The notes beneath the pieces were generated by a model. That model was not told where the DNA came from and did not search any database. It saw only the letters and a program-made list of their open reading frames with translations. From positions 1 through 63,921 of the forward strand of contig CAYIYO010000002.1 in assembly GCA_964367715.1 (NCBI GenBank): DNA of 63,921 nucleotides, given 5' to 3'. Position numbers and translations under genes: made by a program. This document shows, piece after piece, positions 12,301-19,557 of this stretch. The first letter of the stretch is position 1. Each line of letters opens with the position of its first letter. The DNA comes from CAYIYO01 sp964367715. Its GTDB lineage: Bacteria > Chlamydiota > Chlamydiia > Chlamydiales > Criblamydiaceae.

Positions 12301-12479
12301 TCTCTATCCATAGGAAGGACAGTGGGTGGGAGATTGGAAATAAGGGGAAGGGCTGTCTCAATAGTTCGAGATAGGGTAGACGAAGAAGTGGAGGAGGAAG
12401 AAGTGGAGGAGGAAGAAGTGGAGGAGGAAGGGCTCGAGGAGTGGAGGGGAAGGGGATTAGTGTTGGAGGAGGGGTTCAT
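322..12479 (-). CDS. Giant DUF3638-like SF2 ATPase with repeat linker, LTxEQV repeats and C-terminal membrane segment (interrupted by assembly gap)
   Basis: I read 12479-3396 and 3295-322 as one gene of 3,028 plus 990 residues plus the gap; both sides of the gap read VEVEQQ in the same codon phase. In order: a Ser/Thr-rich N-terminus; a possible Cys-protease-like segment (H218, PQ at 329-330, C335); a long unassigned middle; and an ATPase core. The core has MGGGKT at 2113-2118 (Walker A), VPPSLF (Ia-like), DEVD at 2279-2282 (motif II), SGTPWN (III-like), DERHTTGTD at 2799 (V-like) and QGVMRLRQ (VI-like). The VEVEQQ linker, an LTxEQV-repeat domain and a membrane segment with a basic tail follow. 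The DERHTTGTD/QGVMRLRQ pair resembles eukaryotic DUF3638/DUF3645 proteins as I remember them. No Shine-Dalgarno is obvious before the ATG, and the leader is extremely AT-rich. Substrate and role are unknown; a host-directed function is inference. Confidence 0.82.
445..535 (-). other. C-terminal transmembrane segment of the giant protein
   Basis: On the coding strand this encodes a hydrophobic run beginning VYIFAVLTLGITLSIVSL and continuing to a Pro-Pro pair. A Lys/Arg-rich tail of about 45 residues follows to the stop at 322. It is the only strong membrane segment in the C-terminal part. With no N-terminal signal peptide, the protein would be anchored near its C-terminus. Confidence 0.75.
960..2410 (-). 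other. LTxEQV-type degenerate repeat domain in the giant protein
   Basis: The C-terminal part encodes many degenerate copies of a roughly 10- to 20-residue unit with consensus L-[ST]-x-[ED]-Q-[VI]-x-x-[IL]. Examples are LTADQVKWV, LSEKQVKGL, LTKEQAKHI, LTQEQVHYI, LSSDQVKTF, LNKDQVKFL, ISKEQIDGV and LTKEQAALL. Regular Leu/Ile spacing suggests an alpha-helical solenoid used for binding. The match to any named repeat family is not established. Confidence 0.7.
3241..3449 (-). repeat. 18-bp tandem repeat (VEVEQQ codons) containing the gap
   Basis: Three perfect 18-bp units lie at 3241-3294 and three at 3396-3449; on the plus strand each unit is CTGCTGCTCAACTTCCAC. A partial degenerate unit follows at 3450. 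On the coding strand each unit encodes Val-Glu-Val-Glu-Gln-Gln. The unit is a multiple of three, so copy-number change alters protein length without breaking the frame. The full number of units is unknown because the array is not sequenced through. Confidence 0.95.
3296..3395. other. Assembly gap (100 N)
   Basis: Exactly 100 N interrupt the tandem repeat. The unit starts at 3295 and 3396 are 101 bp apart, which is not a multiple of 18 or of 3, so 100 is a placeholder rather than a measured length. Phase is restored if the missing length is 17, 35, 53, 71, 89, 107 and so on. Reading through the Ns as given falsely splits one gene into two overlapping frames. Confidence 0.95.
12382..12441 (-). 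repeat. 15-bp tandem repeat encoding Ser/Thr-rich N-terminus
   Basis: Three perfect copies of GAAGAAGTGGAGGAG (plus strand) lie at 12382-12426, followed by a degenerate fourth at 12427-12441. On the coding strand they encode SSSTS-type repeats close to the start of the giant protein. The unit is a multiple of three, so slippage changes length only. Ser/Thr-rich N-termini are common in type III effectors, but that link is inference. Confidence 0.85.
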
Positions 12480-12565
12480 AATTTTTATGTATTAATATTT
12501 ACGTTTTTGTTCTGTCGTTTTATTTTATTTTAATATTTTTTTGATTTTATAATCTATTTTTTAAT

Positions 12566-12586
12566 TTAATAATAGATTATTATTAA
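12566..12586. promoter_or_regulatory. AT-only perfect palindrome between yqgE and the giant gene
   Basis: TTAATAATA and TATTATTAA flank a 3-bp spacer, giving 9-bp perfect arms. It lies 7 bp past the yqgE stop and about 90 bp upstream of the giant gene's start codon. It could be a weak terminator for the envelope operon or an operator/promoter element for the giant gene. The whole 12480-12593 spacer is strongly AT-rich and holds no gene. Confidence 0.4.
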
Positions 12587-12593
12587 GATAGAA

Positions 12594-13163
12594 TTAATTT
12601 AAAGAAAGGTCTTCGGGGATCATCGAAATAGTGGCATATTTGCCGCCCATTTCACGTAGTAACGTTTGCCAGAGGCGATCAGGGGGAACATGAAAGAGGA
12701 AACGCTCGGAAGCAGGATATAAATACCAATGGCCATCTAAGAACTCGCGCTCCAACTGCCCCGCTCCCCAGCCAGCATAGCCAAAACAAAGGTGCATGAA
12801 GGGGCCATCCTCTTCTGTAATGGATTCTTGCAAGAATTGGAGGTCTCCTCCCAGGAAAACATTATCACAGACGCGTAGGGTCTGCTGCTGAATCGCATCA
12901 GAGGTGTGAAGGAGCATCATCTGATTTGTTTGCACAGGCCCGCCGGCACGGATGCTTATATGAGGATTACTCATATTATTAAGATTGATGATGTCATCCG
13001 GGAGCTCGAGGCTAAGCTGCTTATTGATCACAATGCCAAAGGATCCATTCGTATTATGCTCGCATACGAGAACAATCGCTCTAAAGAAAATTCCCCCTTC
13101 AATATCTGGGGTGGCGATAAGAAAGGTTCCTTTCTGGATCTGAGCGTAAGGCATGTGTTCCAT
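12594..13163 (-). CDS. yqgE: YqgE/AlgH family protein (UPF0301)
   Basis: This 189-residue protein matches the YqgE/AlgH (DUF179) family in length and motifs. It starts GTFLIATPDI, followed by FFRAIVLVCEHN, GSFGIVINK, a GGPV segment and FGYAGWGAGQLE. The family is widespread in Gram-negative bacteria and its biochemical role is still unclear; in Pseudomonas it was linked to alginate regulation. The start follows a G-rich ribosome-binding site (AGGGGGAA). It lies 12 bp downstream of the mlaD stop and is probably the last gene of the mlaE-mlaF-mlaD operon. Confidence 0.9.
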   Translation of the reverse strand: MEHMPYAQIQKGTFLIATPDIEGGIFFRAIVLVCEHNTNGSFGIVINKQLSLELPDDIINLNNMSNPHISIRAGGPVQTNQMMLLHTSDAIQQQTLRVCDNVFLGGDLQFLQESITEEDGPFMHLCFGYAGWGAGQLEREFLDGHWYLYPASERFLFHVPPDRLWQTLLREMGGKYATISMIPEDLSLN

Positions 13164-13175
13164 CGACGATTCCCC

Positions 13176-14279
13176 CTAATAACAGTGACTATCCTCTAGT
13201 TCTGTCTTCTTAACATGAAAGTCATTTAATTGGGTATTGTACATCGTTAATTGTTCTTGAATTTCGTCCACACGTCGTAATAATTCGGAAAATACCTTCG
13301 AAAATTCATAATTTTCGACGATATTCGGGGGAATGGAGCATCCGCCGCTTTCATCTAAGACCATAGAGACGCGAGAGAGGGAGGTGGAGATCTGGTCGAC
13401 TTCTTTATTAAAATAATTTTTGAATTGCTGGGGGGTGCACAGCTGCTGCATCAAATTGACACGGCGGGCCCTTAGCCGCTGCCAATTTTTATCCAAATGA
13501 AACAACACACCATAATGATTCACGTCGTTTAATGTGGTCTCTGCTTTGCTCATCAATGAAGTGAGGCGTAGATAAAGATCATCTGTCATCACAAGCTTCC
13601 CAACTGTCCCTTTACTTTCGACGATCGCAGCAGTGGCTTTTTCTACGTTTGCAAGAATTTTTTCCCAGTCTTTGTTTTTATTTAGGCTATCAGTCAACTC
13701 TTCTACATTTTGAAATGCCCCGGCGATATGTTCCCACATCTGCTCTTCTTTAATGGTATTGAGGTTGTCGATGATCGAATCTAAGGTCACTTCGACTTTG
13801 TCCGCCAACGATTTAAATTCTTTGATCGTGTCTTCCACTCCACCTGTCTCATCGGCATAAATGATCCGGTCGTTGATGAGGACAAGCTCCTGCCCTTTTT
13901 GTGGGGGACGTGGATTGATATTAACGGAACGTTCACCAAGGAGTCCTGAGGTACGTAGAGAGACTTCATCACTATTATAGACGTTGACATTGGAGTCGAC
14001 GAGTAGATCCAACTGGTAGACATAGACTTTTCCGTCAAAGGCAGCCCGAGGATTTGGCTCCTCGATAATCTCTCTAATTTTAACGACTTCTCCAACAGGC
14101 TTTCCACCAAAGGTGACGCGGGTACCGATATTGATTTTATCGATATTAGAAAACCGGACATGCAAGTTTTTAGCGTTGTCACCAACGGAAGGGTGAATAA
14201 AAAGAACGATGAAAACAACGATAATAAGAGCGGCAATGACGAAGAGGCCGATCATCAAATTCTTCGTACGGTCAATCAT
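13176..14279 (-). CDS. mlaD: MCE-domain lipid transport protein (MlaD-like)
   Basis: The product has 367 residues: an N-terminal membrane anchor (about residues 8-30, NLMIGLFVIAALIIVVFIVL) and one MCE domain (about 37-120, with NIGTRVTFGGKPVGEVVKI). A long helical C-terminal part (about 140-367) follows, predicted coiled-coil from its heptad-like Leu/Ile/Glu content. MlaD-type proteins form the periplasmic hexamer of an ABC system moving phospholipids between inner and outer membrane. Its ATG overlaps the mlaF stop by 4 bp (ATGA), so the two are translationally coupled. The C-terminal helical extension is longer than in E. coli MlaD (about 183 residues). Confidence 0.9.
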   Translation of the reverse strand: MIDRTKNLMIGLFVIAALIIVVFIVLFIHPSVGDNAKNLHVRFSNIDKINIGTRVTFGGKPVGEVVKIREIIEEPNPRAAFDGKVYVYQLDLLVDSNVNVYNSDEVSLRTSGLLGERSVNINPRPPQKGQELVLINDRIIYADETGGVEDTIKEFKSLADKVEVTLDSIIDNLNTIKEEQMWEHIAGAFQNVEELTDSLNKNKDWEKILANVEKATAAIVESKGTVGKLVMTDDLYLRLTSLMSKAETTLNDVNHYGVLFHLDKNWQRLRARRVNLMQQLCTPQQFKNYFNKEVDQISTSLSRVSMVLDESGGCSIPPNIVENYEFSKVFSELLRRVDEIQEQLTMYNTQLNDFHVKKTELEDSHCY

Positions 14280-15049
14280 TGATTTTCTCCTTTAGACAAA
14301 TCGTCGATATAAGCTTCTGTTAGTGTCGCATTTTCAATGAATGCGTGAATTTTGGGGTCGTTGATTTTAAAAAATTCGTTTTTTGCCGCGATATTAGTAA
14401 TATGTTTGTTATTAAAAAATGCAAGTCTATCTGCGATCGTCATCGCCGACTTAATGTCATGTGTGACGACGATAGATGTCCCTTTGAGCTCTTTCTGAGT
14501 CCGAATAATAAGTTCGTTGATTTGCATCGCAGTCACGGGATCAAGCCCCGTTGTCGGCTCGTCATAAAGAAGAATCTTAGGACGATAGACGATCAGCCGT
14601 GCCAACGCCGCTCTTTTACGCATTCCTCCAGAAAGATCGGAAGGCATCTTTTGCTCCGTTCCTTCCATCCCGACCATTTCTAACGCTTCACCAACGCGGC
14701 GTTGGATTTCTTTTTCTTCTAGATCGCTATGATGCTGCCGTAGATAAAATGCAATGTTCTCTCCGACAGTCATCGAATCAAAAAGTGCGGCTCCTTGAAA
14801 GAGCATTCCCATCTGCATCGTCGCCAACGCGCGCTCTTTCTGAGAAAGGCCGATGATGTTAACGCCATTGATTTCTACTGCACCACTGTCGGGAGTCTCA
14901 ATGCCGATGATCTGGCGCAATAATACGCTCTTACCGACTCCAGAACGCCCTAAAATAACGACGGTCTCCCCATCAAAAACCTCGAGGTCGAGATCTTTTA
15001 GCACCTGTAGCATCCCGTAGCTTTTACATAACTTGCGGATAACAATCAT
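14276..15049 (-). CDS. mlaF: ABC transporter ATPase (MlaF-like)
   Basis: This 257-residue ABC ATPase has Walker A GRSGVGKS, the signature LSGGMRKRAALARL and Walker B ILLYDEPTTGLDP, followed by the H-loop VVTHD. The GGMRKR signature is typical of the Mla/Ttg2A lipid-transport subgroup. It lies 3 bp after mlaE and overlaps mlaD by 4 bp, giving the usual permease-ATPase-MCE order. It should power phospholipid transport at the inner membrane. Confidence 0.93.
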   Translation of the reverse strand: MIVIRKLCKSYGMLQVLKDLDLEVFDGETVVILGRSGVGKSVLLRQIIGIETPDSGAVEINGVNIIGLSQKERALATMQMGMLFQGAALFDSMTVGENIAFYLRQHHSDLEEKEIQRRVGEALEMVGMEGTEQKMPSDLSGGMRKRAALARLIVYRPKILLYDEPTTGLDPVTAMQINELIIRTQKELKGTSIVVTHDIKSAMTIADRLAFFNNKHITNIAAKNEFFKINDPKIHAFIENATLTEAYIDDLSKGENQ

Positions 15050-15052
15050 GAA

Positions 15053-15844
15053 TTATAACACCCGATCCAAAAAGTTTGTAATCATCTCCGACGAGTTGTT
15101 TAAAATCACCGTCAAGAAAAAGTTAATGACTAGAATAATAGAATAGCAAATGACAACGCTATTTGTTGTTGCCTGTCCCACTCCTGCCGCGCCGCCGCGT
15201 GTGATCATCCCTCGATAGCAAGAAATTGTCACGATGATGACTCCAAAGACATAGGCTTTGACAATTCCGCTAAAGAAATCAAAGGTCGTAATATGTGCGG
15301 GAAGGGGATCCAAGAAGGAATTCGATGGCATTCCATAATAGTAGACAGCGACGATATATCCACCCAAAATTCCCATGATACAGCTAAATACATCTAATAG
15401 TGGCATCATCAATGTTCCGGCAATGAAACGAGGAGCTATAAGGTAGCGCAAAGGATCAATTGTCATGGAACGGATCGCATCAATCTGCTCGGTCACGCGC
15501 ATGGTTCCCAGCTCCGCACACATCGCTGCACCGACACGTCCTGTGACCATAAATGCCGTTAGGACAGGTCCTAGCTCGACCATCATCGCCTTGGTCACCA
15601 TTAATCCTGTCGCACTGGCCAATCCTTTGTCCGACAACTGAAAAAATGCCTGCGCAGCAAGAACCATCCCGGTAGAAAATCCGGTGATTGCCACTACAGG
15701 CAACGAGCCAACGCCAATGGAATACATCTGATCGCGAATCAATGGCCAGCGAGGTGGACGCCGAATGCTAACACTGAAAACGTTGAAGATGAGAGAAAAG
15801 TAATCTCCAACGACCTCAAGAAACTGTACGATTCCTTTAAACAT
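15053..15844 (-). CDS. mlaE: ABC permease (MlaE-like)
   Basis: The product is a 263-residue multi-pass membrane protein of the MlaE/DUF140 permease family. Recognisable segments are VVAITGFSTGMVLAAQAF, the conserved ELGPVLTAFMVTGRVGAAMCAELGTM region, EQIDAI and a long C-terminal hydrophobic part. It is the first gene of the mlaE-mlaF-mlaD-yqgE run. It forms the inner-membrane channel with MlaF and MlaD for phospholipid trafficking. Confidence 0.93.
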   Translation of the reverse strand: MFKGIVQFLEVVGDYFSLIFNVFSVSIRRPPRWPLIRDQMYSIGVGSLPVVAITGFSTGMVLAAQAFFQLSDKGLASATGLMVTKAMMVELGPVLTAFMVTGRVGAAMCAELGTMRVTEQIDAIRSMTIDPLRYLIAPRFIAGTLMMPLLDVFSCIMGILGGYIVAVYYYGMPSNSFLDPLPAHITTFDFFSGIVKAYVFGVIIVTISCYRGMITRGGAAGVGQATTNSVVICYSIILVINFFLTVILNNSSEMITNFLDRVL

Positions 15845-15921
15845 AATTTATTATACGTGCCGATAATTTAGGGTAATTGACTTTTGTTCGCATCTTAGGA
15901 TAAAAGACGATATCACGCAAG

Positions 15922-18900
15922 TTAGTAGTCGTGCCGCCATTTTAAAGAAACTTGACCGGAGACATCATCGCTGGCTTCGACGGTCATTTTTACGTTTTCT
16001 AATATCTTTGCTTCGATGCCAAAAGAATTTGGTTCATCTCCAAGTCCTTTTTCCACAGAGATATACACATCTTTGGTAATGTATTTTCCCACATGGATAG
16101 AAACTTCATCGCTCTGTCCTGTGCTATCGCGGTTGATATCGATGCGATCGATTCCAATTGTTTTTTGGATGCGTTCAAAAAATCCGGGTTCATAGTCGTC
16201 TACTTTAAGATTGGAAAGCGATTGCTCTAGCTGCTCATCTTGGTTGGGCGTAATCTCGGAAGGGGACTTTCCAAAAAGAATCAACGAAAGAATTTCTTGC
16301 TGTGACAAGGAGGGGATGGAACGCAAGACGATGGTGGGATCGGAGACCTTACCTTTGAGCACAATCTCTACTCGGATATTATTGATCTCACGCACAGCAG
16401 TGACATGTAACGTCGTTTTCTTTGCGGCATCTCCAGCAAAAAGGATTGTTCCCTGGGAGAGGTCGAATTCTTTTCCATTTAAAAGGTATTCCCCCTCGGT
16501 CAGTTTGATTTCTCCATGCAACGCAGGGGCGTTGCTATTCCCTTTTATTTTTATCTCTCCTTTCCAAAGTGATTTTAAGCTTTCGTCTTCGATAGAGAGG
16601 GTGGTGGGGATTTCTAGAAGAATATCCAAGTTAAGAGGAATAGAGAGGAGGGGGTCGTATTTTATTAACGTAGGAGATAACTCTTCGTGGGCCTGGTTAA
16701 TATAGGTGATTTCTACATAGTCAGACAGGGAAGCACTTTTTTTCGGTGTCGAAAATATCGCTTTGTCGTTAACGATCTTTCCATTAAGAAACGCTTCCCT
16801 AGAGTTTCCTTTAAGGGAGAGTGTACCGCTAAAAATGGATTTCATTTCGTCGAGATTGATCAGATGGCAACTCTCTAATAGTGCTTCGCCTGAATAAGGA
16901 AAGTTTTCTGCCGGCGCCAATAAGAGGGATCCGGTGGCGCTAATTTTCCCCTCATTATCATCTTTTCCAACAAATTCTTTTAATGTGATGGTTGTTCCAT
17001 CACAAAGAAGGGTCGCATTAATGTGGTGTAGCTGCGCCCCAAATGTCGAACTTTCAAAGGCAGCATCAGAGAGGATTACCTGTCCCAGCACTGTCGGAGC
17101 TGCAGCGGTACCTCCGATTTTAAGATCAACCGTCGCATCTCCCATCATTGTTGTTGTATCGGTAATGAAAAGCTCTAGCAGAGGGGCAATCGGTCCTTTT
17201 GCCTTAAGGTCCGCTTTGAGGGGCTTGTTCTGATCAAAAATGAAAAGGGGCGCGGTCAACATAAGTTTGATGGGAAGCTCTGCAGCGATGTCGATAGGCG
17301 TTTTTTCTGACCCTGTGGCCACGCCTTTAATAAAGAGTCCGTCCTTTGTTAAATTTGCTGTCAAGGAGGTATGTAAAGGAGGAAGCTTCGACAATGCGGA
17401 GGCTGGAATCGTTAGTTGATTGATAGACGCATTTAAATGTCCACCTAACAGCGTGGGAGCTCCAAAAAAATAGGCATCGAAGTTGACTGTTCCCTCGATA
17501 GGGTTCTCGTAAATACCGAAATCAAACAGATTAAGAGGAAGCTCCGTCCCTCTAACGGTCCCATACACCTGGTTGTTTACATACTCGAAAGAAGTATAAA
17601 AAGTACCAGTGTCGACAGACAAAAGGAGGGGGCTAACATGTGCTTCTCCTTTTAAAAAGCGGGCGCTAAAAGGCTTCCTTAAAGAAAACTCTTTCTTGTC
17701 GACAGTTCCTTTAAATAAGGAGGGATCAATATTTAAATGGGTGTCATCAAAAGACCAGCGTCCTTCTCCTTCTGCATCGAAGTCTTTTGCCGCAACAGTA
17801 AAATGAAACGGCCATTCGCCTTCTTCCATGTCAATGCGCGTTGACCCTAGAAAATCTTCAAATTCCCATTGCTCAAATCGTCCTTGATGAACGCGGGCTT
17901 CAATTGTCCCTTTCATTCCATCATACACATTCGTCAAGGCAGCATCGAATGACAGATCCTTTGCATGAAAATCATTGAAAATAACATTGGCTCCATGAAA
18001 ATCGACGCTGACTTTTTGCTTTTCCGCATCATCACTATTAAAAATTGCTTCAATAGTCCCTGTGCCCTGAATAGGGCGATGAAGGACTTTCCCTATCAAC
18101 GAAAGATCATTAAAGTCCCCTTGCAAGGTCCCAGTTGTTGCAAAAGAGGGAAGTTGAGTCGCAGTTTCTCCTTTAAGGATAATACCAGGCAGCGAAAGAT
18201 TAATGTCGTTGAAGGCGATGCATTTTCCATACACCCACCGGACGCTTGCATGGGAGCTCTCAAGGATTTTTTCTTCTCTACTTTTTTCTTTAAACACCCA
18301 ATCGACGACCCCCTCCAGCGCTTCTTCTTTCCAAGAGGCCTTAGCGTAAAATTCGGCAGCAGGAAGGGGGTGATGATTAAAATAGAAGCCGGGAGTAGTC
18401 AGCTTTCCTTCAATTGTCGGATGGTAAAGCGTTCCTTTCAGAGTGGTTGCCAGCGTTGCGGCTCCCTCCAATTCAATAGACGGAAGTAGATGTGTCAATT
18501 CAGATAAATTATCAGACTTAATGAGCAGGGTGCTGTTGTCGATCGAAAGATCGGAGCTCAGGTGCAGGGCTCCGCTCATCTCGGTTTTCCCAACTTTACC
18601 GGTAAAATCTTTTAAATGTAGGGAAGGTCCATCAACAATTGTAAGGCGTCCCTTAACTTTACCTTCGACTATTTTCTTGCCAACAAGTGCCATCTTAAGA
18701 GTGAGGGGTCCCTCAATCTCTTCTTTCAAAGGGGTGTTATTTACTAACGCCTCCCAGTTTTCGATCGTGGTAGAAAGTTCTGCCGCAGCATGAAGGCTTA
18801 GTCCGTCAGGAATAAGAATCCCCCCTTCTTCTTGCTCATGAACAGACGCTTCGATAATGAGATGTTCGCCTTCTCGTTTAAGGAAAAGGTTGAACTCTGT

Positions 18901-19482
18901 CGGAGAAATGGTCAAGTCGGAAATCACATGCGCGCTAAAATGGGCGTCAGAAGTCGGTGCCCGTGGATTCCAGTGCACATACCCTTCAGCATTCAACGGC
19001 TTTACGCAAAGGAGGGGAGAAATGCAGGTGTCGATGGTCAGATTTTGAATGGAATACCGACGAAGAGTGAATGCCCAGTCGCTATTATTATCTGAAATAT
19101 TAGCGGGCCTTTCGTGCGAAGGAAAAATTTTTGTTGCCAGAGGACTAAGAAGGTGAAGTCCATTAACCGTAAGAACGCTCACATTAAAGTCTTTGTCTAA
19201 AAGAGCAGTAGGATTGAGTCGCAAAAGAAAATGGTCGCAGGTCGCAATCACTTTTTTTTCTTGGCTAATCGTAATGCCACGGCCTTTGACTTCAAAAGGA
19301 AGTAAAAGATCTAGTTCATCGATTGCAAGGTGAAGTCCTGTTTTTTCGTGAAGCGATTCGATTGCATAGGAAAGCACGTACCGTTTAACACTATCGAGCT
19401 GTGTGAGGTAAAAGGAAATAAACAGCAGAACAATCAGTGTTAAAACACTGTATCTTAAATATTTTAGTAGTCTTCTTCCCAT
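15922..19482 (-). CDS. tamB: TamB-like translocation/assembly module inner-membrane protein
   Basis: The product has 1,186 residues with an N-terminal signal anchor (about 8-28, YLRYSVLTLIVLLFISFYL) and a long beta-rich body typical of AsmA/TamB proteins. The C-terminal TamB (DUF490) domain is marked by SQQEILSLILFGKSPSEI and ends in a Tyr residue. TamB proteins span the periplasm and work with a TamA-type Omp85 protein in outer-membrane protein insertion and/or lipid transport. The gene directly follows tamA with a 75-bp spacer, the classical pairing. Large plus-strand open frames inside it are shadows. Confidence 0.9.
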   Translation of the reverse strand: MGRRLLKYLRYSVLTLIVLLFISFYLTQLDSVKRYVLSYAIESLHEKTGLHLAIDELDLLLPFEVKGRGITISQEKKVIATCDHFLLRLNPTALLDKDFNVSVLTVNGLHLLSPLATKIFPSHERPANISDNNSDWAFTLRRYSIQNLTIDTCISPLLCVKPLNAEGYVHWNPRAPTSDAHFSAHVISDLTISPTEFNLFLKREGEHLIIEASVHEQEEGGILIPDGLSLHAAAELSTTIENWEALVNNTPLKEEIEGPLTLKMALVGKKIVEGKVKGRLTIVDGPSLHLKDFTGKVGKTEMSGALHLSSDLSIDNSTLLIKSDNLSELTHLLPSIELEGAATLATTLKGTLYHPTIEGKLTTPGFYFNHHPLPAAEFYAKASWKEEALEGVVDWVFKEKSREEKILESSHASVRWVYGKCIAFNDINLSLPGIILKGETATQLPSFATTGTLQGDFNDLSLIGKVLHRPIQGTGTIEAIFNSDDAEKQKVSVDFHGANVIFNDFHAKDLSFDAALTNVYDGMKGTIEARVHQGRFEQWEFEDFLGSTRIDMEEGEWPFHFTVAAKDFDAEGEGRWSFDDTHLNIDPSLFKGTVDKKEFSLRKPFSARFLKGEAHVSPLLLSVDTGTFYTSFEYVNNQVYGTVRGTELPLNLFDFGIYENPIEGTVNFDAYFFGAPTLLGGHLNASINQLTIPASALSKLPPLHTSLTANLTKDGLFIKGVATGSEKTPIDIAAELPIKLMLTAPLFIFDQNKPLKADLKAKGPIAPLLELFITDTTTMMGDATVDLKIGGTAAAPTVLGQVILSDAAFESSTFGAQLHHINATLLCDGTTITLKEFVGKDDNEGKISATGSLLLAPAENFPYSGEALLESCHLINLDEMKSIFSGTLSLKGNSREAFLNGKIVNDKAIFSTPKKSASLSDYVEITYINQAHEELSPTLIKYDPLLSIPLNLDILLEIPTTLSIEDESLKSLWKGEIKIKGNSNAPALHGEIKLTEGEYLLNGKEFDLSQGTILFAGDAAKKTTLHVTAVREINNIRVEIVLKGKVSDPTIVLRSIPSLSQQEILSLILFGKSPSEITPNQDEQLEQSLSNLKVDDYEPGFFERIQKTIGIDRIDINRDSTGQSDEVSIHVGKYITKDVYISVEKGLGDEPNSFGIEAKILENVKMTVEASDDVSGQVSLKWRHDY

Positions 19483-19530
19483 GGCATTAGGGATTATAGC
19501 ACAGGATCCCGCCTCTTCAAAGCTTTTTTG

Positions 19531-19557
19531 TCTTCTCTGTGGGCTCTGTTGTGATTT
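19531..19557 (+). repeat. CTCTGTG...CTCTGT short intergenic repeat, copy 1
   Basis: The spacer between tamA and tamB contains CTCTGTGGGCTCTGTTGTGA at 19535. Related copies lie at 44335, 50861 and (inverted) about 59058. The repeat contains a direct repeat of CTCTGTG. See the separate finding for the family. Confidence 0.6.

Noticed and set aside
12480..12593. Origin of replication or DnaA-box cluster in AT-rich spacers
   Set aside because: AT-richness alone; no DnaA-box cluster was seen and dnaA is not in the window.
17965..18489. 174-residue plus-strand open frame antisense to tamB
   Set aside because: Shadow frame; tamB is continuous and family-like on the other strand.
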